Origin: Bacilli bacterium
GTDB lineage: Bacteria > Bacillota_I > Bacilli_A > RF39 > UBA660
Length of the DNA: 9,807 bases
Direction: 5' to 3'
Assembly: GCA_016297695.1 (NCBI GenBank)
Contig: JAEDGC010000055.1
Coordinates: 1-9,807 of the forward strand
The notes beneath the pieces are model-generated. The model saw only the letters and a program-made list of their open reading frames with translations. It was not told the DNA's origin and ran no database searches. A program made the translations under genes and the position numbers. This document shows positions 4,327 through 9,302 of this stretch, piece by piece (the stretch's first letter is position 1; each line of letters begins with the position of its first letter).

Positions 4327-4356
4327 TTGACAAGAAAATAAAAGCTATGATATAAT
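4327..4356 (+). promoter_or_regulatory. Promoter of the 101-aa gene
   Basis: TTGACA 4327-4332, 18-base spacer, TATAAT 4351-4356, with an extended -10 TGA just before it (4348-4350). The downstream TTAAGTATAA block is present. Confidence 0.85.
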
Positions 4357-4382
4357 TTAAGTATAAAAAGGGAGGAATTAAA

Positions 4383-4688
4383 ATGAAAAAAGTAAATTAT
4401 AATACTTTAGCAAAGGCTATGAAGGAAATAAGAAGAACTGAAGAGAATGACAATATAAGAGTAGCAATATATATTAATGAAGAGATGGGAGAACTTTATG
4501 CTGACCTACAAATAGAATATGAAGAACAATGTATAGTTCTATCTAGCTATGAATTGAAAGCTGGAGATATGGAATTTTGGCAATTCTATGAATTAACAAA
4601 AAGAAAATTTAAAAAACAAGCTGAAAAAGTAAAAGCTGAACTTGAAAAACGTGCATATAACGTTGAAATACTAGCTTATACATGCTAG
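4383..4688 (+). CDS. Small protein of unknown function (101 aa)
   Basis: ATG 4383 follows AGGGAGG (4369-4375) by seven bases. The 101-residue product starts with a basic helix (Tyr-Asn-Thr-Leu-Ala-Lys-Ala-Met-Lys-Glu-Ile-Arg-Arg). Beta-like segments follow (Ile-Arg-Val-Ala-Ile-Tyr-Ile-Asn-Glu, then Leu-Tyr-Ala-Asp-Leu-Gln-Ile-Glu-Tyr). A long Lys/Glu-rich helix (about 70-90) leads to a short final strand ending Tyr-Thr-Cys. No motif I can assign. The last codons form the 5' arm and loop of the downstream hairpin. It is a single-gene unit. Confidence 0.8.
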   Translation: MKKVNYNTLAKAMKEIRRTEENDNIRVAIYINEEMGELYADLQIEYEEQCIVLSSYELKAGDMEFWQFYELTKRKFKKQAEKVKAELEKRAYNVEILAYTC

Positions 4689-4693
4689 TATTT
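4666..4693 (+). terminator. Hairpin overlapping the end of the 101-aa gene
   Basis: AAATACTAGC 4666-4675 pairs with GCTAGTATTT 4684-4693 around an 8-base loop. The stop TAG (4686-4688) lies in the 3' arm. A short TTT is part of the stem end. Confidence 0.6.
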
Positions 4694-4730
4694 CCCAACT
4701 TAAAAATTTTATATAAAGTTAAATTTATTA

Positions 4731-4759
4731 TTGAGTTTATATAAATAAGCTGATATAAT
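4731..4759 (+). promoter_or_regulatory. Promoter of the OB-fold-like gene
   Basis: TTGAGT 4731-4736, 17-base spacer with extended -10 TGA, TATAAT 4754-4759. The downstream block is the most divergent of the set (TTAGGTAAGAATTAAATAAA). The leader also contains AAATATGAGTTTAT, found again in the 5518 repeat. Confidence 0.75.
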
Positions 4760-4804
4760 TTAGGTAAGAATTAAATAAAAATATGAGTTTATGGAGGGGT
4801 TTAT

Positions 4805-5134
4805 ATGTTTATAAAAGATAATCAAGGGAGAAAATTCGAATATAGAGAGAGACTATTTGATTTTCAAAATCAAATACTAGATTTTGAAGGGAAAATAAAT
4901 CATACTGAAAAAAGAGGTTGTAGAACAGTCCTATTGATGAATGATATAAAATTAGATGGTAAATATATTTGTAAGCATGTATGGAGTGACTTAATAAGCA
5001 AAGTAACCAAAGACTTATTTCAACATGGTTTTTCAGAAGGGCAAACGATAAAATTTAGAGCAAAAGTAAGAAGTTATAAGAACTCAAAAGGTCAGAACAA
5101 CTTTGGTTTAGAGATTAAAAGAATTTACTGGTAA
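4805..5134 (+). CDS. OB-fold-like small protein (109 aa), function unknown
   Basis: ATG 4805 follows GGAGGGG (4793-4799). The 109-residue protein looks all-beta with one helix. Residues 18-35 include Phe-Gln-Asn-Gln-Ile-Leu-Asp-Phe-Glu-Gly-Lys-Ile. Next come Arg-Thr-Val-Leu-Leu-Met-Asn-Asp-Ile-Lys-Leu-Asp-Gly-Lys-Tyr-Ile and His-Val-Trp-Ser-Asp-Leu. The C-terminal part reads Gly-Gln-Thr-Ile-Lys-Phe-Arg-Ala-Lys-Val-Arg-Ser-Tyr, then a Gly-rich loop and a final strand. The pattern 'hydrophobic-Glu-Gly ... Asp-Gly-Lys-Tyr-Ile-x-x-His-Val-Trp ... Gly-x-x-Ile-x-Phe-x-Ala-x-Val' resembles small OB-fold proteins of phages and plasmids, so nucleic acid binding is conceivable. This is inference from pattern memory, not from conserved catalytic residues. 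Confidence 0.75.
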   Translation: MFIKDNQGRKFEYRERLFDFQNQILDFEGKINHTEKRGCRTVLLMNDIKLDGKYICKHVWSDLISKVTKDLFQHGFSEGQTIKFRAKVRSYKNSKGQNNFGLEIKRIYW

Positions 5135-5141
5135 AAACCTT

Positions 5142-5173
5142 GAAAGTTAAACTTAATTTTAGGTTTAACTTTC
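5142..5173 (+). terminator. Hairpin after the OB-fold-like gene
   Basis: GAAAGTTAAAC 5142-5152 pairs perfectly with GTTTAACTTTC 5163-5173 (11 pairs, 10-base loop). The following CCTTAAGATTTTTC gives only a delayed T-run. Confidence 0.65.
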
Positions 5174-5205
5174 CTTAAGATTTTTCATAAAAATTAAAAT
5201 AACTA

Positions 5206-5234
5206 TTGACAATATATAAAAATTAAACTATAAT
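5206..5234 (+). promoter_or_regulatory. Promoter of the 59-aa gene
   Basis: TTGACA 5206-5211, 17-base spacer, TATAAT 5229-5234. It carries the conserved upstream block TTTTCATAAAAATTAAAATA, also present before 3285. Confidence 0.85.
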
Positions 5235-5268
5235 ATAAATATAAAATAAATATTTGGAGGTTGTTAAT

Positions 5269-5448
5269 ATGAATAATAAATTAAATGATGTATTTGAGAA
5301 AACTGGAGCTACTTATTTAGATTTACAATTAGCTACTCTATGGATAGAAAACAATATGCAATACTCAGAATTTAAAAACATATGCAATAAAGCTGGAGGA
5401 AATATAAAGGCTATAAATTCATTAATCAATGTTTTAACTTTAGGTTAA
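5269..5448 (+). CDS. Small protein of unknown function (59 aa)
   Basis: I chose ATG 5269, eight bases after GGAGG (5256-5260). An in-frame TTG at 5254 overlaps the RBS itself and is rejected. The 59-residue protein is mostly helical: Leu-Asn-Asp-Val-Phe-Glu-Lys-Thr-Gly-Ala-Thr-Tyr-Leu-Asp-Leu-Gln-Leu-Ala-Thr-Leu-Trp-Ile-Glu-Asn, then a Gly-Gly turn and Ile-Asn-Ser-Leu-Ile-Asn-Val-Leu-Thr-Leu-Gly. The helix-turn-helix-like spacing is suggestive only, and I would not call it DNA-binding. No family is recognised. It is a single-gene unit that ends with a textbook terminator. Confidence 0.75.
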   Translation: MNNKLNDVFEKTGATYLDLQLATLWIENNMQYSEFKNICNKAGGNIKAINSLINVLTLG

Positions 5449-5468
5449 TGGTGAATACAATATGCTAT

Positions 5469-5491
5469 AAGGACTTTTAGAGTCCTTTTTT
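5469..5491 (+). terminator. Intrinsic terminator after the 59-aa gene
   Basis: AAGGACT 5469-5475 pairs with AGTCCTT 5481-5487 around a 5-base loop, followed by a T-run to 5491. With the ones at 6494 and 9770 this is among the few classical Rho-independent terminators in the window. Confidence 0.9.
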
Positions 5492-5501
5492 ATGCAGTTA
5501 A

Positions 5502-5612
5502 TTGTTAAATTTTTAACAAAAATTAAATAGAAATATGAGTTTATATTTCAATGATTAATCACTCTATGAAATAAATAAAACATCTTAGAATTAATTTAAA
5601 TAGCTTACAGAT
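5502..5612 (+). repeat. Non-coding repeat element, copy 1, with flanking hairpin
   Basis: The gap 5449-5732 has no gene I can support. It contains a TTGTTAAA/TTTAACAA hairpin (5502-5509/5512-5519) and then a stretch (about 5518-5612) that recurs at 6532-6630. Shared parts are the hairpin GAAATAT 5530-5536 / ATATTTC 5543-5549, the palindrome TGATTAATCA 5552-5561, ACTCTA, and a second block with ATCTTA, ATTTAAAT and GCT. There is no RBS or long ORF. It could be a small RNA or a decayed cassette; I cannot tell which. Confidence 0.65.
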
Positions 5613-5664
5613 ACATATAAAACAGTAAAACTAAAAATAATTTTTACAAAGATTAAAATAATTA

Positions 5665-5693
5665 TTGACATTAAATATATATGATGATATTAT
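5665..5693 (+). promoter_or_regulatory. Promoter of the 94-aa coiled-coil gene
   Basis: TTGACA 5665-5670, 17-base spacer, TATTAT 5688-5693, then ATAGATATAAAGATAAATAA, a variant of the shared downstream block. Confidence 0.8.
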
Positions 5694-5732
5694 ATAGATA
5701 TAAAGATAAATAAATTATAGGGAGTTGATTAA

Positions 5733-6017
5733 ATGAATAAATATGGAATAATTAGAGAAGAGGAAATAAAAGAAGAAATAAGATGGGCTGAAGGTAAAAT
5801 AAATTATTATGTAAATAAAATCTATAAGAGAAAACTAAAATTAGAAAAATCAAAACAAGAGTTAAAATCATTAATAACAGATACACAAGCAACAGAAGAG
5901 GAAATAATTGACTGTATAACAGATATTAAACTAAAATATTATAAAATAGAAGAATTTAAAAAGGACATAAAGAGATATCACGAATACATAGAAGAACTAA
6001 AAGAGGACTTAAAATAA
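5733..6017 (+). CDS. Coiled-coil protein (94 aa)
   Basis: ATG 5733 follows GGGAG (5720-5724). The 94-residue product is nearly all Lys/Glu/Ile/Leu helix. From about residue 7 to 46 a continuous amphipathic helix runs through Glu-Glu-Ile-Lys-Glu-Glu-Ile-Arg-Trp-Ala-Glu and Lys-Arg-Lys-Leu-Lys-Leu-Glu-Lys-Ser-Lys. A short break (Thr-Asp-Thr-Gln-Ala-Thr) separates it from a second helix to the end. This suggests an antiparallel helical hairpin or coiled-coil dimer. I see no enzymatic motif and recognise no family. The C-terminal residues Lys-Glu-Asp-Leu-Lys are encoded by the hairpin that overlaps the stop codon. It resembles the 87-aa protein at 3357 in composition only. Confidence 0.8.
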   Translation: MNKYGIIREEEIKEEIRWAEGKINYYVNKIYKRKLKLEKSKQELKSLITDTQATEEEIIDCITDIKLKYYKIEEFKKDIKRYHEYIEELKEDLK

Positions 6018-6023
6018 GTCCTC
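6003..6023 (+). terminator. Stop-embedded hairpin (GAGGACTT type)
   Basis: GAGGACTT 6003-6010 pairs with AAGTCCTC 6016-6023 around AAAAT. The stop TAA (6015-6017) bridges loop and 3' arm. CAG follows instead of a T-tract. Confidence 0.65.
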
Positions 6024-6068
6024 AGAAATTAAAACTAAAAATAATTTTCATAAGAATTAAAATAATTA

Positions 6069-6098
6069 TTGACATTAGATAATTACATATGATATACT
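6069..6098 (+). promoter_or_regulatory. Promoter of the 119-aa gene at 6151
   Basis: TTGACA 6069-6074, 18-base spacer, TATACT 6093-6098, then TTAAGTATAAAGATAAATAA. The upstream block TTTTCATAAGAATTAAAATA is conserved. Confidence 0.8.
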
Positions 6099-6150
6099 TT
6101 AAGTATAAAGATAAATAAAAAAAATAAAAATATTTAGGAGGTATGTATTT

Positions 6151-6510
6151 ATGAAAAAAATAACTAAAAAAGAAGGTCAATTAAATTTAATGAAAGGTAA
6201 AAGTAAACTTGTTTTAAATGGATATGTAAATTTAGATAAAGCTAATGAATTGTTGAACATGGAAAATAAGAGATTTATTGAATTAACTAAAAATATAGCA
6301 TGTAGAACTGGTGTTAAATATAATAATAATGAAGTTGTATTTGAAGTATTAGAAGGTGAAAATAAAGGAAAAAAATCATGGTTAAGTAGTTTAACAGGAA
6401 CTAAATGGTATTTACACTCAAATTTAAACGGTGATTTTGTAGTTATAGATTTTTCAGAACAATATAAAGATAAAGATTTTAATATGTGTATGGCATACCA
6501 ACTATTTTAG
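6151..6510 (+). CDS. Protein of unknown function (119 aa)
   Basis: ATG 6151 follows AGGAGG (6136-6141) by nine bases. An ATG at 6143 is immediately out of frame and stops. The 119-residue protein has a basic N-terminus (Lys-Lys-Ile-Thr-Lys-Lys-Glu-Gly-Gln) and a helix around Leu-Asp-Lys-Ala-Asn-Glu-Leu-Leu. A mixed beta region follows with Val-Val-Phe-Glu-Val-Leu-Glu-Gly-Glu-Asn-Lys-Gly-Lys-Lys-Ser-Trp, then Gly-Thr-Lys-Trp-Tyr-Leu-His and Phe-Val-Val-Ile-Asp-Phe. No domain is recognised, and no signal or membrane segment is seen. Cys-Arg here is TGT AGA (near 6301). In region 1 every arginine CGA codon sits in TGTCGA-type words, so this contrast supports different sequence pressures. Its stop codon lies in the loop of the following terminator. 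Confidence 0.8.
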   Translation: MKKITKKEGQLNLMKGKSKLVLNGYVNLDKANELLNMENKRFIELTKNIACRTGVKYNNNEVVFEVLEGENKGKKSWLSSLTGTKWYLHSNLNGDFVVIDFSEQYKDKDFNMCMAYQLF

Positions 6511-6523
6511 CTGGTATGTTTTT
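6494..6523 (+). terminator. Intrinsic terminator with the stop codon in its loop
   Basis: CATACCA 6494-6500 pairs with TGGTATG 6512-6518, followed by TTTTT. The loop holds the TAG stop (6508-6510), so the last codons serve as the terminator's 5' arm. Confidence 0.8.
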
Positions 6524-6531
6524 ATTTTGAT

Positions 6532-6630
6532 AAAAATTAAATAGAAATATAAGTTTATATTTCAATGATTAATTACTCTACTTAGTATTTATAATAATCT
6601 TAAAATCCATTTAAATGGCTCACAAGACTA
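6532..6630 (+). repeat. Non-coding repeat element, copy 2
   Basis: This is the second copy of the 5518-5612 element, same orientation. The first ~50 bases are nearly identical, including GAAATAT 6544-6550 / ATATTTC 6557-6563. The second half is diverged but keeps ATCTTA and ATTTAAAT, here within the palindrome CCATTTAAATGG (6607-6618). The rest of the gap 6631-6724 is A+T-rich with no supported feature. Confidence 0.65.
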
Positions 6631-6724
6631 TATTTTAGAATAATATTTACCTAAAATTAAATACTTTATTGATATTACTTTTTTACATAAAATTAAATTT
6701 ATATATAAAATTCAAAATTTATGC

Positions 6725-6753
6725 TTGACAATATAATAATATAGATATATAAT
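6725..6753 (+). promoter_or_regulatory. Consensus promoter ahead of a micro-ORF
   Basis: TTGACA 6725-6730, exactly 17 bases, TATAAT 6748-6753. Nothing but a 17-codon ORF lies between it and the next promoter at 6874. Confidence 0.85.
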
Positions 6754-6789
6754 ATAATTAAATAATAAAGATATGGAGGATATAGATAC

Positions 6790-6843
6790 ATGAAGGAATT
6801 ATTATGTATTATGTTTTTTATCTTAATATCAGTTACAAATTAG
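6790..6843 (+). CDS. Hydrophobic 17-residue micro-ORF
   Basis: GGAGG (6775-6779) precedes ATG 6790 by ten bases; the frame stops at TAG 6841-6843. The peptide is MKELLCIMFFILISVTN: a short charged start, then 12-13 hydrophobic residues, and a polar end. It could be a membrane-inserting small protein of the type I toxin or phage small-membrane-peptide kind, or a translated leader for the gene at 6936. The perfect promoter and RBS argue for real expression. There is no separate terminator, so transcripts may run into the next gene. Confidence 0.5.
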   Translation: MKELLCIMFFILISVTN

Positions 6844-6861
6844 TTACAAATAGTTACAAAA
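6831..6861 (+). repeat. Three direct repeats AGTTACAAAT/A next to a -35 box
   Basis: AGTTACAAAT occurs at 6831-6840 and 6842-6851, then AGTTACAAAA at 6852-6861, spaced 11 and 10 bases (one helical turn). The array covers the end of the micro-ORF and stops 12 bases before the -35 of the promoter at 6874. It could be an operator or upstream activating element for the 6936 gene. Confidence 0.7.
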
Positions 6862-6873
6862 TTAAATTTATAC

Positions 6874-6902
6874 TTGACATTTAAAAAGTAGTATAATATA
6901 AT
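6874..6902 (+). promoter_or_regulatory. Promoter of the 89-aa gene
   Basis: TTGACA 6874-6879, 17-base spacer, TATAAT 6897-6902. A second TATAAT at 6892 is too close to the -35. The downstream ATAAGTATAATAAATAAATA matches promoters 3285 and 3716. Confidence 0.85.
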
Positions 6903-6935
6903 ATAAGTATAATAAATAAATAGGGAGATGGTAAA

Positions 6936-7205
6936 ATGAAAAAAACAAATAGAGAAATAATAATAGAAAAAGTTTTTAATGAAGGGTATGACATGGGGAT
7001 ATATGATAAAAAATTAGATACAGTTAATCAACAAAATTTGAAAAAAGTATTAGACAATATAAAATACCAATGTGATACAAAGATAAATATTAATAGAAAA
7101 AAATACATTGTAGAAATAGATATAATTGATAATAATGAAGTAGACTTTAATGTTTTAAGTTTGAGAGAATATGAAAGTCGATACGGAAGTTTTATAGAAG
7201 ACTAA
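6936..7205 (+). CDS. Small protein of unknown function (89 aa)
   Basis: ATG 6936 follows GGGAG (6923-6927). The ATG within GAGATGG (6928) is out of frame and stops at once. The 89-residue protein has an N-terminal helix (Asn-Arg-Glu-Ile-Ile-Ile-Glu-Lys-Val-Phe-Asn-Glu-Gly-Tyr-Asp-Met-Gly). A Lys-rich helix with Val-Leu-Asp-Asn-Ile-Lys-Tyr-Gln-Cys and a strand Lys-Tyr-Ile-Val-Glu-Ile-Asp-Ile-Ile-Asp follow. The acidic C-terminus ends Phe-Ile-Glu-Asp. No family is recognised. It holds the only GTCGA I found outside region 1 (7177, Ser-Arg codons). The AGTTACAAAT repeats upstream suggest it may be regulated differently from its neighbours. Confidence 0.8.
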   Translation: MKKTNREIIIEKVFNEGYDMGIYDKKLDTVNQQNLKKVLDNIKYQCDTKININRKKYIVEIDIIDNNEVDFNVLSLREYESRYGSFIED

Positions 7206-7213
7206 AAGTCTTC
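7197..7213 (+). terminator. Stop-embedded hairpin (GAAGACT type)
   Basis: GAAGACT 7197-7203 pairs with AGTCTTC 7207-7213 with a three-base loop that is part of the TAA stop (7203-7205). CAGTT follows instead of a T-tract, as after several other genes. Confidence 0.65.
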
Positions 7214-7229
7214 AGTTATAAAAATTAAA

Positions 7230-7258
7230 TTTACATTTAATATTAATATGTGTATAAT
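7230..7258 (+). promoter_or_regulatory. Promoter of the zinc-ribbon endonuclease gene
   Basis: TTTACA 7230-7235, 17-base spacer, TATAAT 7253-7258. The predicted transcript would start near 7265, giving a short leader of about 15 bases. It is weaker at -35 than most others and overlaps the upstream ATG at 7250, which therefore cannot be the start. Confidence 0.7.
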
Positions 7259-7279
7259 ATAATAAAGGGGGAATATATT

Positions 7280-8416
7280 GTGCCTAGAAAATTAACACAT
7301 GAAGAATTTATGGAGAAATTTTATAAAAAAAATAAAAACGCTGAAAACATAGAAATACTTGGAAAATATGAAGGTAGTAAGATAAAAATAAAATGTAAAT
7401 GTAAAATAGATAATAATGAATTTGAAATAACTCCTAGTGATTTATTAAATAATCATGGTTGTCCTAAATGTGGAAAAGTTTATAGAAAAACACATGAAGA
7501 ATTTATACTGGAAATAAAAGAAAAAAATCCTAATATTGAGATACTTGGAGAATATATAAATAGCAAAACTAAAATAAAATGTAAATGTAAAATAGATAAT
7601 AATGAATTTGAAATAACTCCTAGTGATTTATTAAATAATCATGGTTGTCCTAAATGTGGGGAAAAAAGAAGAATAGAAAAACAAACTAAAACACATGAAG
7701 AATTTATGGAAGAATTTTATATAAAAAATGAAAATGCTGAAAATATAGAAATACTTGGAACTTATAAAAAAAATAATATAAAAATAAAATGTAAATGTAA
7801 AATAGATAATAATGAATTTGAAATAAAGCCTAATGATTTATTAAATGGACATGGTTGTCCTAAATGTGGAAAAGTTTATAGAAAAACACATGAAGAATTT
7901 ATACAAGAAATGAAAAAAATAAATGAAAATATAGAAATACTTGGAGAATATAAAGGAAATAAAACTAAAATTAAATGTAGATGTAAAATTGATAATAATG
8001 AATTTGAAATGAGACCCAATAATTTATTAAACGGTCAAGGTTGTCCTAAATGCAATGCTAGTAAGGGAGAAAAAAGAATAGCTAAATATTTAGATAATAG
8101 AAATATTAAATATATACATGATAAAAGATATTTTAAAGATTTAAAAAGTAGTAAAAATAAAATGTTAAGACCTGACTTTATAATTGAAAATATGAAAATA
8201 TGGATAGAATACGATGGAGAACAACATTTTAGAATAGTTGATTATAGTAGCAATAAAGATTATAAAAAAGCTGAAGAACAATTTAAAATAATACAAGAAA
8301 ATGATAGACTTAAAAATGAATATGCTAAAAAACATGGATGGAAATTAATTAGAATACCATATACAGAATATGATAATATAGAAAAAATACTTGATAAAGA
8401 TTTAAAGGAGGACTAA
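7280..8416 (+). CDS. Four-repeat zinc-ribbon protein with C-terminal PD-(D/E)XK/Vsr-like endonuclease domain (378 aa)
   Basis: I start at GTG 7280, eight bases after GGGGG (7267-7271). ATG 7250 lies within the promoter. Four ~57-60-residue repeats occupy residues 6-65, 71-127, 138-197 and 203-258. Each begins Thr-His-Glu-Glu-Phe, contains Ile-Glu-Ile-Leu-Gly, and carries Cys-x-Cys plus Gly-Cys-Pro-x-Cys (cysteines 39/41/61/64, 101/103/123/126, 171/173/193/196, 233/235/255/258), so each probably binds one zinc. The C-terminal domain (263-371) has Gly-Glu 263-264, Arg-Pro-Asp-Phe 297-300, Ile-Glu-Tyr-Asp-Gly-Glu-Gln-His 309-316, Asp342/Lys345 and Leu-Ile-Arg-Ile-Pro-Tyr 356-361. These match phage Vsr-like/PD-(D/E)XK nucleases, in which similar repeats (G-C-P-x-C) probably contact DNA. 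Likely a DNA endonuclease, possibly a homing or competition nuclease; target unknown. Repeats 1+2 resemble repeats 3+4 as a pair. Confidence 0.85.
   Translation: MPRKLTHEEFMEKFYKKNKNAENIEILGKYEGSKIKIKCKCKIDNNEFEITPSDLLNNHGCPKCGKVYRKTHEEFILEIKEKNPNIEILGEYINSKTKIKCKCKIDNNEFEITPSDLLNNHGCPKCGEKRRIEKQTKTHEEFMEEFYIKNENAENIEILGTYKKNNIKIKCKCKIDNNEFEIKPNDLLNGHGCPKCGKVYRKTHEEFIQEMKKINENIEILGEYKGNKTKIKCRCKIDNNEFEMRPNNLLNGQGCPKCNASKGEKRIAKYLDNRNIKYIHDKRYFKDLKSSKNKMLRPDFIIENMKIWIEYDGEQHFRIVDYSSNKDYKKAEEQFKIIQENDRLKNEYAKKHGWKLIRIPYTEYDNIEKILDKDLKED
7385..7659 (+). repeat. 89-bp identical direct repeat inside the endonuclease gene
   Basis: Bases 7385-7473 and 7571-7659 are identical by eye over 89 bases, including all synonymous positions. 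They encode the zinc-binding halves of protein repeats 1 and 2. The N-terminal halves of those repeats differ clearly. The corresponding parts of repeats 3 and 4 carry several substitutions. Confidence 0.85.
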
Positions 8417-8462
8417 AAATAGTCCTCAGTAGTTAGGTAAGATTAAAAAAAATCTTACCTAA
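8408..8462 (+). terminator. Double hairpin after the endonuclease gene
   Basis: GAGGACT 8408-8414 pairs with AGTCCTC 8421-8427 and contains the TAA stop (8414-8416). A second hairpin pairs TTAGGTAAGATT 8433-8444 with AATCTTACCTAA 8451-8462, 12 perfect pairs around six A. There is no T-tract after either. Confidence 0.65.
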
Positions 8463-8477
8463 AAATAAAATTTATAC

Positions 8478-8506
8478 TTGACTTTAAATTAAGATGTATA
8501 TATAAT
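8478..8506 (+). promoter_or_regulatory. Promoter of the 119-aa gene at 8539
   Basis: TTGACT 8478-8483, 17-base spacer, TATAAT 8501-8506, then ATAAGTATAAAGATATATAG leading directly into AGGAGG. Confidence 0.85.
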
Positions 8507-8538
8507 ATAAGTATAAAGATATATAGGAGGTTTAAAAT

Positions 8539-8898
8539 ATGAAAATAAAAATAAATAAAGAAAAAGGAACTATAAGTTTTAACAACAAAGAAGTAAAACT
8601 ACAAAAGATATACTTTAAAGAGTATACAGACATAAATAAACTTAATAAAGATTTAGCTAGACAATTAAGATTTACTCAAAAGAAGGATAAAAAAGAAGCT
8701 GAAAAACATTTTTTCAATGCACTACAAATATTCTATAGTAACAAGATAGGCAATATAAGTAATGAAAACTTAAAAATAATCAACTGGTTAACTCCAACAT
8801 ATGTACCTAAAATGACAAGCTACGATATAAGTAATAAAATTGACTATGAAACTTTAATTTTAAAGAGACAAGAAAAAGAAGGTTTATATGATTTATAA
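8539..8898 (+). CDS. Basic protein of unknown function (119 aa)
   Basis: ATG 8539 follows AGGAGG (8525-8530) by eight bases. The 119-residue protein is strongly basic. It starts with two short strands (Lys-Ile-Lys-Ile-Asn-Lys-Glu-Lys-Gly-Thr-Ile-Ser-Phe and Val-Lys-Leu-Gln-Lys-Ile-Tyr-Phe). A long helix follows (Leu-Asn-Lys-Asp-Leu-Ala-Arg-Gln-Leu-Arg-Phe to Phe-Phe-Asn-Ala-Leu-Gln-Ile-Phe-Tyr, about residues 34-68). The C-terminal part has Trp-Leu-Thr-Pro-Thr-Tyr-Val-Pro and a Lys/Glu-rich end. No domain is recognised. The net charge would suit nucleic-acid binding, but no motif supports this. It is a single-gene unit. Confidence 0.8.
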   Translation: MKIKINKEKGTISFNNKEVKLQKIYFKEYTDINKLNKDLARQLRFTQKKDKKEAEKHFFNALQIFYSNKIGNISNENLKIINWLTPTYVPKMTSYDISNKIDYETLILKRQEKEGLYDL

Positions 8899-8953
8899 GA
8901 GGACTAAAATAGTCCTCAGTTGTTAGAAATAAAAATTTAAAAAATATTTCTAA
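8899..8953 (+). terminator. Double hairpin after the 119-aa gene
   Basis: GAGGACT 8899-8905 pairs with AGTCCTC 8911-8917 right after the stop codon. A second stem pairs TTAGAAATA 8923-8931 with TATTTCTAA 8945-8953. The sequence between them is CAGTTG, like the region-2 hairpin pairs at 3182 and 3620. Confidence 0.65.
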
Positions 8954-8969
8954 AATTTAAAAATACCTA

Positions 8970-8998
8970 TTGACAATATATAATAACTAATATATAAT
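8970..8998 (+). promoter_or_regulatory. Promoter of the 64-aa gene
   Basis: TTGACA 8970-8975, 17-base spacer, TATAAT 8993-8998, then ATAGGTATAAAGATAAATAA. Confidence 0.85.
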
Positions 8999-9040
8999 AT
9001 AGGTATAAAGATAAATAATAAATAAAAGGGAGTTGGTATT

Positions 9041-9235
9041 ATGGTATATAGTATAGAGAATGGATATACAAAGGGAGAATTAAAAGTAATAGGATGGGTG
9101 CATGATTTAGCATTTAGTCAAGGATTTTATGGTAGATTAGAGGAGCAATTAAAAGAGGATAGAGACTTATTAAGATTTTTAGGTAATCAAAATTTTAATG
9201 ATATTTTAGATATGGTAATGTTTATAGAATCATAG
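9041..9235 (+). CDS. Small conserved-looking phage/plasmid protein (64 aa), function unknown
   Basis: ATG 9041 follows GGGAG (9028-9032). The 64-residue protein has a helical N-terminus (Lys-Gly-Glu-Leu-Lys-Val-Ile-Gly-Trp-Val-His-Asp-Leu-Ala), then Ser-Gln-Gly-Phe-Tyr-Gly-Arg-Leu-Glu-Glu-Gln-Leu and an acidic helix ending Asp-Met-Val-Met-Phe-Ile-Glu-Ser. The core 'Asp-Leu-Ala-x-Ser-Gln-Gly-x-Tyr-Gly/Ser-Arg-Leu' is a pattern I recall from small proteins of low-GC phages and mobile elements whose role is unknown. That recollection is not a database result. It sits alone between its own promoter and a stop-adjacent hairpin. Confidence 0.8.
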   Translation: MVYSIENGYTKGELKVIGWVHDLAFSQGFYGRLEEQLKEDRDLLRFLGNQNFNDILDMVMFIES

Positions 9236-9254
9236 AGAGAATAAAAATTCTCTC
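9235..9254 (+). terminator. Hairpin starting on the stop codon of the 64-aa gene
   Basis: GAGAGAAT 9235-9242 pairs with ATTCTCTC 9247-9254 around AAAA. Its first base is the last base of TAG 9233-9235. AGTAATTTT follows, giving a weak T-run. Confidence 0.65.
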
Positions 9255-9273
9255 AGTAATTTTAAATTATAGC

Positions 9274-9302
9274 TTGACTTTATATAATATAAATGCTATA
9301 AT
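9274..9302 (+). promoter_or_regulatory. Promoter of the secreted-protein gene
   Basis: TTGACT 9274-9279, 17-base spacer, TATAAT 9297-9302 with extended -10 TGC immediately before it. The downstream TTAAATATAAAATATAAA is a variant of the shared block. Confidence 0.85.

Noticed and set aside
7250..7279. ATG 7250 as start of the endonuclease
   Set aside because: It lies inside the promoter spacer, upstream of the predicted transcript start; GTG 7280 has the RBS.
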